DNA from: JACVRW01 sp963820315
Lineage (GTDB): Bacteria > Actinomycetota > Thermoleophilia > Solirubrobacterales > Thermoleophilaceae
Direction: 5' to 3'
NCBI GenBank assembly: GCA_963820315.1
Contig: CAWFZK010000020.1
Span: 62,001-126,000, forward strand
Length of the DNA stretch: 64,000 nt
The notes below the pieces were generated by a model. The model was given only the letters and a program-made list of their open reading frames with translations, made no database searches and was not told the DNA's origin. This document shows, piece after piece, positions 61,949 to 64,000 of this stretch. The position numbers and the translations under genes are program-made. Numbering within the stretch: position 1 is the stretch's first letter; the number at the start of each line of letters is the position of its first letter.

Positions 61949-63207
61949 GTGGCCGGTTACTCACCGAACGGCGACGGCGAGCTCCAGCGCGAGTTCGTCG
62001 AAGAGTGGCGCAACAACGCGTACGGCTGCTTCTCGTCCGGGCACAAGTTCTGTCGCGAGGTGTGTCCTGTCATGCAGGTCACCCGCAACGAGAACCACAC
62101 GCCCACCTCGTTCCACGCCATCGATCGTCGCGATGGAGAAGGGGCTCGTCTCCGTCGAGGACGTGGCCGACGACTTCGTCCACTGCACGCAGTGCGGCGC
62201 CTGCGAGCTGCGCTGCCCGAACACGCTCTTCACCGGCGACTTCTACCGCCACCGCACGCGCACCGTCGACGTCGTCAAGGCGATGCGCGCCCTGATGGTC
62301 GCGACCGGCAACGAGCGCGAGGGCTGGAAGCTCTGGAACGAGCGGCTCGCCGAGGGGACCAACGAGCCGGTGCTCGGCGACGTGCCGGTCAGCCAGGAGC
62401 ACGTGCGCGACTGGGCCGAGGGGCTCGGCCTGCCCGACGGGCGGCGAGACGATCCTGTTCGTCGACTGCGAGGCGGCCTTCTACCGGACCTCCTACAGCC
62501 GCGCGTTCGCGCTGCTGCTGCAGAAGGCGGGCGTCGAGTTCGGCCTCATGCGCGAGCAGTGGTGCTGCGGCGGGCCGGCTGCGGAGATGGGCTACGTCGA
62601 CCTCGCGCGCAAGCACGCCGAGCACAACGTCGCGGACTGGCGGGCGGTGGGGGCGAAGCGCATCCTCGCGCCCGACCCGCACGACTACATCGCCTTCACC
62701 GAGGACTATCCCAAGCTGTTCGGCGACGACTACGACTTCGAGATCGTGCTCGGGGTCGAGCTGATCGCCGAGCTCGTGCGCGACGGCCGGCTCGAGCTCA
62801 CCCGGCCGATCGAGCGCACCGTCACCTACCACGACCCCTGCCGGCTCAACAAGCGCAAGGGCGTCCACGAGCCGCCGCGCGAGCTGCTGCGCGCCATCCC
62901 CGGCCTCACCTTCAAGGACGTCGACCACGTGACGCAGTGGTCGTACTGCTCGGGCGGCGGTGGCGGGCTGCCGATCGAGAAGCCGGAGATCACGGCCGAG
63001 ATCAGCCGCCGGCGCGTCGAGCGCGCCGAGCGGCTCGAGGTCGACACGCTCGTGAGCGCCTGCCCGTGGTCCGAGCGGCCGCTGTCGGAGGCGGGGGACG
63101 GGACGCTCGAGGTGGCCGACCTGTTCGAGCTGGTCGCGGAGTCGGCCGGGATCGAGGTCGGCGGCACGACGCGCGGCCCGGCCGCCGCGGCGGAGGGGAT
63201 GCAGTGA
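61949..63207 (+). CDS. GlcF-like Fe-S oxidoreductase subunit, two frameshifts
   Basis: GTG 61949 with strong SD (AAAGGAGG). N-terminus has an unusual first cluster, YGCFSSGHKFCREVCPVMQ, with three Cys and a His. The frame moves +1 near 62120-62132; the next part contains DFVHCTQCGACELRCPNTLF, a regular [4Fe-4S] site. A second +1 near 62440-62450 leads to ETILFVDCEAAFYRTSYSRA, the CCG motif REQWCCGGPAAEMG, and VTYHDPCRLNKRKGVHEPPR. Corrected length about 418 aa. It passes electrons from the FAD subunit to the respiratory chain. The GTGA overlap with the FAD gene supports a two-subunit dehydrogenase. Confidence 0.85.
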
Positions 63208-64000
63208 GCGTCGCCTACAAGAGCGCCGTCGACGAGGGCGTGATCGACGAGCTGCGCGCGATCATCGGCGACGACAACCGCGTGCTGCCCGGCCTCAGCT
63301 CGCGCGTCAACCGCACGCGCGTGCCGGCGCCGTTCCCGGTCCATCGCTGGGCCGAGTTCATGCCGGACGTGGCGGTGCTGCCCAGCTCCGCCGAGGAGGT
63401 CTCCGAGGTCGTCAAGCTCGCCAACCGGCTGCGCATCCCCGTCGTCCCGCGTGCCGGCGGCACGGGGCTCTCGGACGGCGCGGTCCCGCTGCGCGGCGGC
63501 ATCTGCGTGGACGTGAAGCTCATGAACAAGATCCACGAGATCGACCTCGAGGACCGCTGTGTGACCGTCGGCCCGGGCATCAACATGCTCAAGCTGAACG
63601 AGGAGCTGCGCCCGTACGGCGTCTTCTATCCCGACGACCCCGCCTCCTACCCGTGCTCGCTCGTCGGCGGCCGGATCGGCACCGGCGGCTGGTCGCTGCT
63701 CGGCTCGCGCTTCGGCCACACGCGCGACCTCGTGATCTCGATGGAGGTCGTGCTGCCGACAGGCGAGATCGTCGAGATCGGCGAGGGCGGGGGGCGCAAG
63801 CTGCGCAAGTCGTCCACCGGGCTCACGCTGAAGCAGCTGTTCACGGGCCACCAGGGCACGCTCGGGATCACGACCGAGGCGACGCTCGAGCTCGTGCCCA
63901 AGCCGGAGCTCGAGTTCGCGGCGTTCTTCGCCTTCGACGACTACATGAAGGCCTACCGCACGACCGCCGCGCTCACGCGCTCGGGGCTCGCCACGCTCGC
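63204..64000 (+). CDS. GlcD-like FAD-linked 2-hydroxyacid dehydrogenase, 3'-truncated
   Basis: First 265 residues; the gene continues past the window. FAD-binding domain 4 features: VHRWAEFMPDVAVLPSSAEE, IPVVPRAGGTGLSDGAVPLR, VTVGPGINMLKLNEELRPYG, YPDDPASYPCSLVGGRIGTG, HTRDLVISMEVVLPTGE. Oxidises glycolate, D-lactate or a related acid. Placed after purine genes, glycolate/glyoxylate metabolism is a reasonable guess but not shown. GTG start overlaps the glcF-like stop. Confidence 0.88.
   Translation, partial: MSVAYKSAVDEGVIDELRAIIGDDNRVLPGLSSRVNRTRVPAPFPVHRWAEFMPDVAVLPSSAEEVSEVVKLANRLRIPVVPRAGGTGLSDGAVPLRGGICVDVKLMNKIHEIDLEDRCVTVGPGINMLKLNEELRPYGVFYPDDPASYPCSLVGGRIGTGGWSLLGSRFGHTRDLVISMEVVLPTGEIVEIGEGGGRKLRKSSTGLTLKQLFTGHQGTLGITTEATLELVPKPELEFAAFFAFDDYMKAYRTTAALTRSGLATL

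Overview
The window is very GC-rich DNA from a high-GC Gram-positive bacterium. Several features point to the actinobacterial class Thermoleophilia (Solirubrobacterales-like): an F420-type luciferase-like oxidoreductase, a surface protein built of GAVKNADI/AVTGSKI-type repeats, many GTG starts, and leaderless genes. This placement rests on gene content and style and was not computed. Genes are packed tightly, and ATGA or GTGA stop/start overlaps are the normal operon junction.

Layout. 1-16.5 kb is housekeeping: the end of gpmI, tgt, an FAD oxidoreductase, a phosphoesterase/lipoprotein/Ser-Thr kinase operon, two peptidases, rlmH, argS, an exporter-type MFS, a luciferase-like oxidoreductase, a cytochrome c maturation operon (resA-ccmH-ccdA) and tRNA-Gly(CCC). 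16.5-24.5 kb is accessory-like: a broken repeat protein, a TPR regulator divergent from an alpha/beta hydrolase, small secreted or membrane proteins, a STAS protein facing an orphan mreB, and an RTX-like protein. It ends at a 26-bp copy of the tRNA-Gly 3' end, so it may be an old island. 24.5-27.8 kb holds a beta-propeller/FN3-like secreted protein, an acidic repeat protein and an acyltransferase. 27.8-41.3 kb is a glycerol/dihydroxyacetone cluster: glpK1 and an IclR regulator on the minus strand, then glpF, dhaK, dhaL, glpK2, glpA, glpB, glpC, a DhaM-HPr-enzyme I fusion and pgsA on the plus strand. 41.3-54 kb is mixed (epimerase, hydrolase, MerR pair, EamA, a truncated GH15 protein, NmrA/cupin, a large LuxR regulator, a Tat-exported sugar isomerase-like protein, a formyltransferase). 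54-64 kb holds ppk2, then purine catabolism: three-subunit xanthine dehydrogenase, OHCU decarboxylase-uricase fusion, HIU hydrolase, an M20 amidohydrolase and a DUF3830 protein, followed by a GlcF/GlcD-like pair that runs off the end.

How the genes work together. The glycerol cluster imports glycerol (GlpF), phosphorylates it (GlpK) and oxidises glycerol 3-phosphate to DHAP with an Fe-S linked GlpABC. It also phosphorylates dihydroxyacetone with PEP through a dedicated phosphorelay on one polypeptide. PgsA, which consumes glycerol 3-phosphate for phospholipid, is translationally coupled to the end. The purine operon degrades (hypo)xanthine through urate and HIU/OHCU to allantoin. No allantoinase is visible; the M20 enzyme would act further down, and the GlcDF-like pair could handle a 2-hydroxyacid such as glycolate.

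Sequence quality. More than a dozen genes that should be intact carry frameshifts, and nearly all look like single-base insertions. Consensus error of an insertion-prone platform is the simplest explanation, so these genes are annotated as probably functional.

Recurrent architecture. Many starts lie 6-12 nt after a TAnnnT box. In seven cases the first three bases of that box are the stop codon of the upstream gene. Three convergent gene pairs end on one shared CTAG palindrome.
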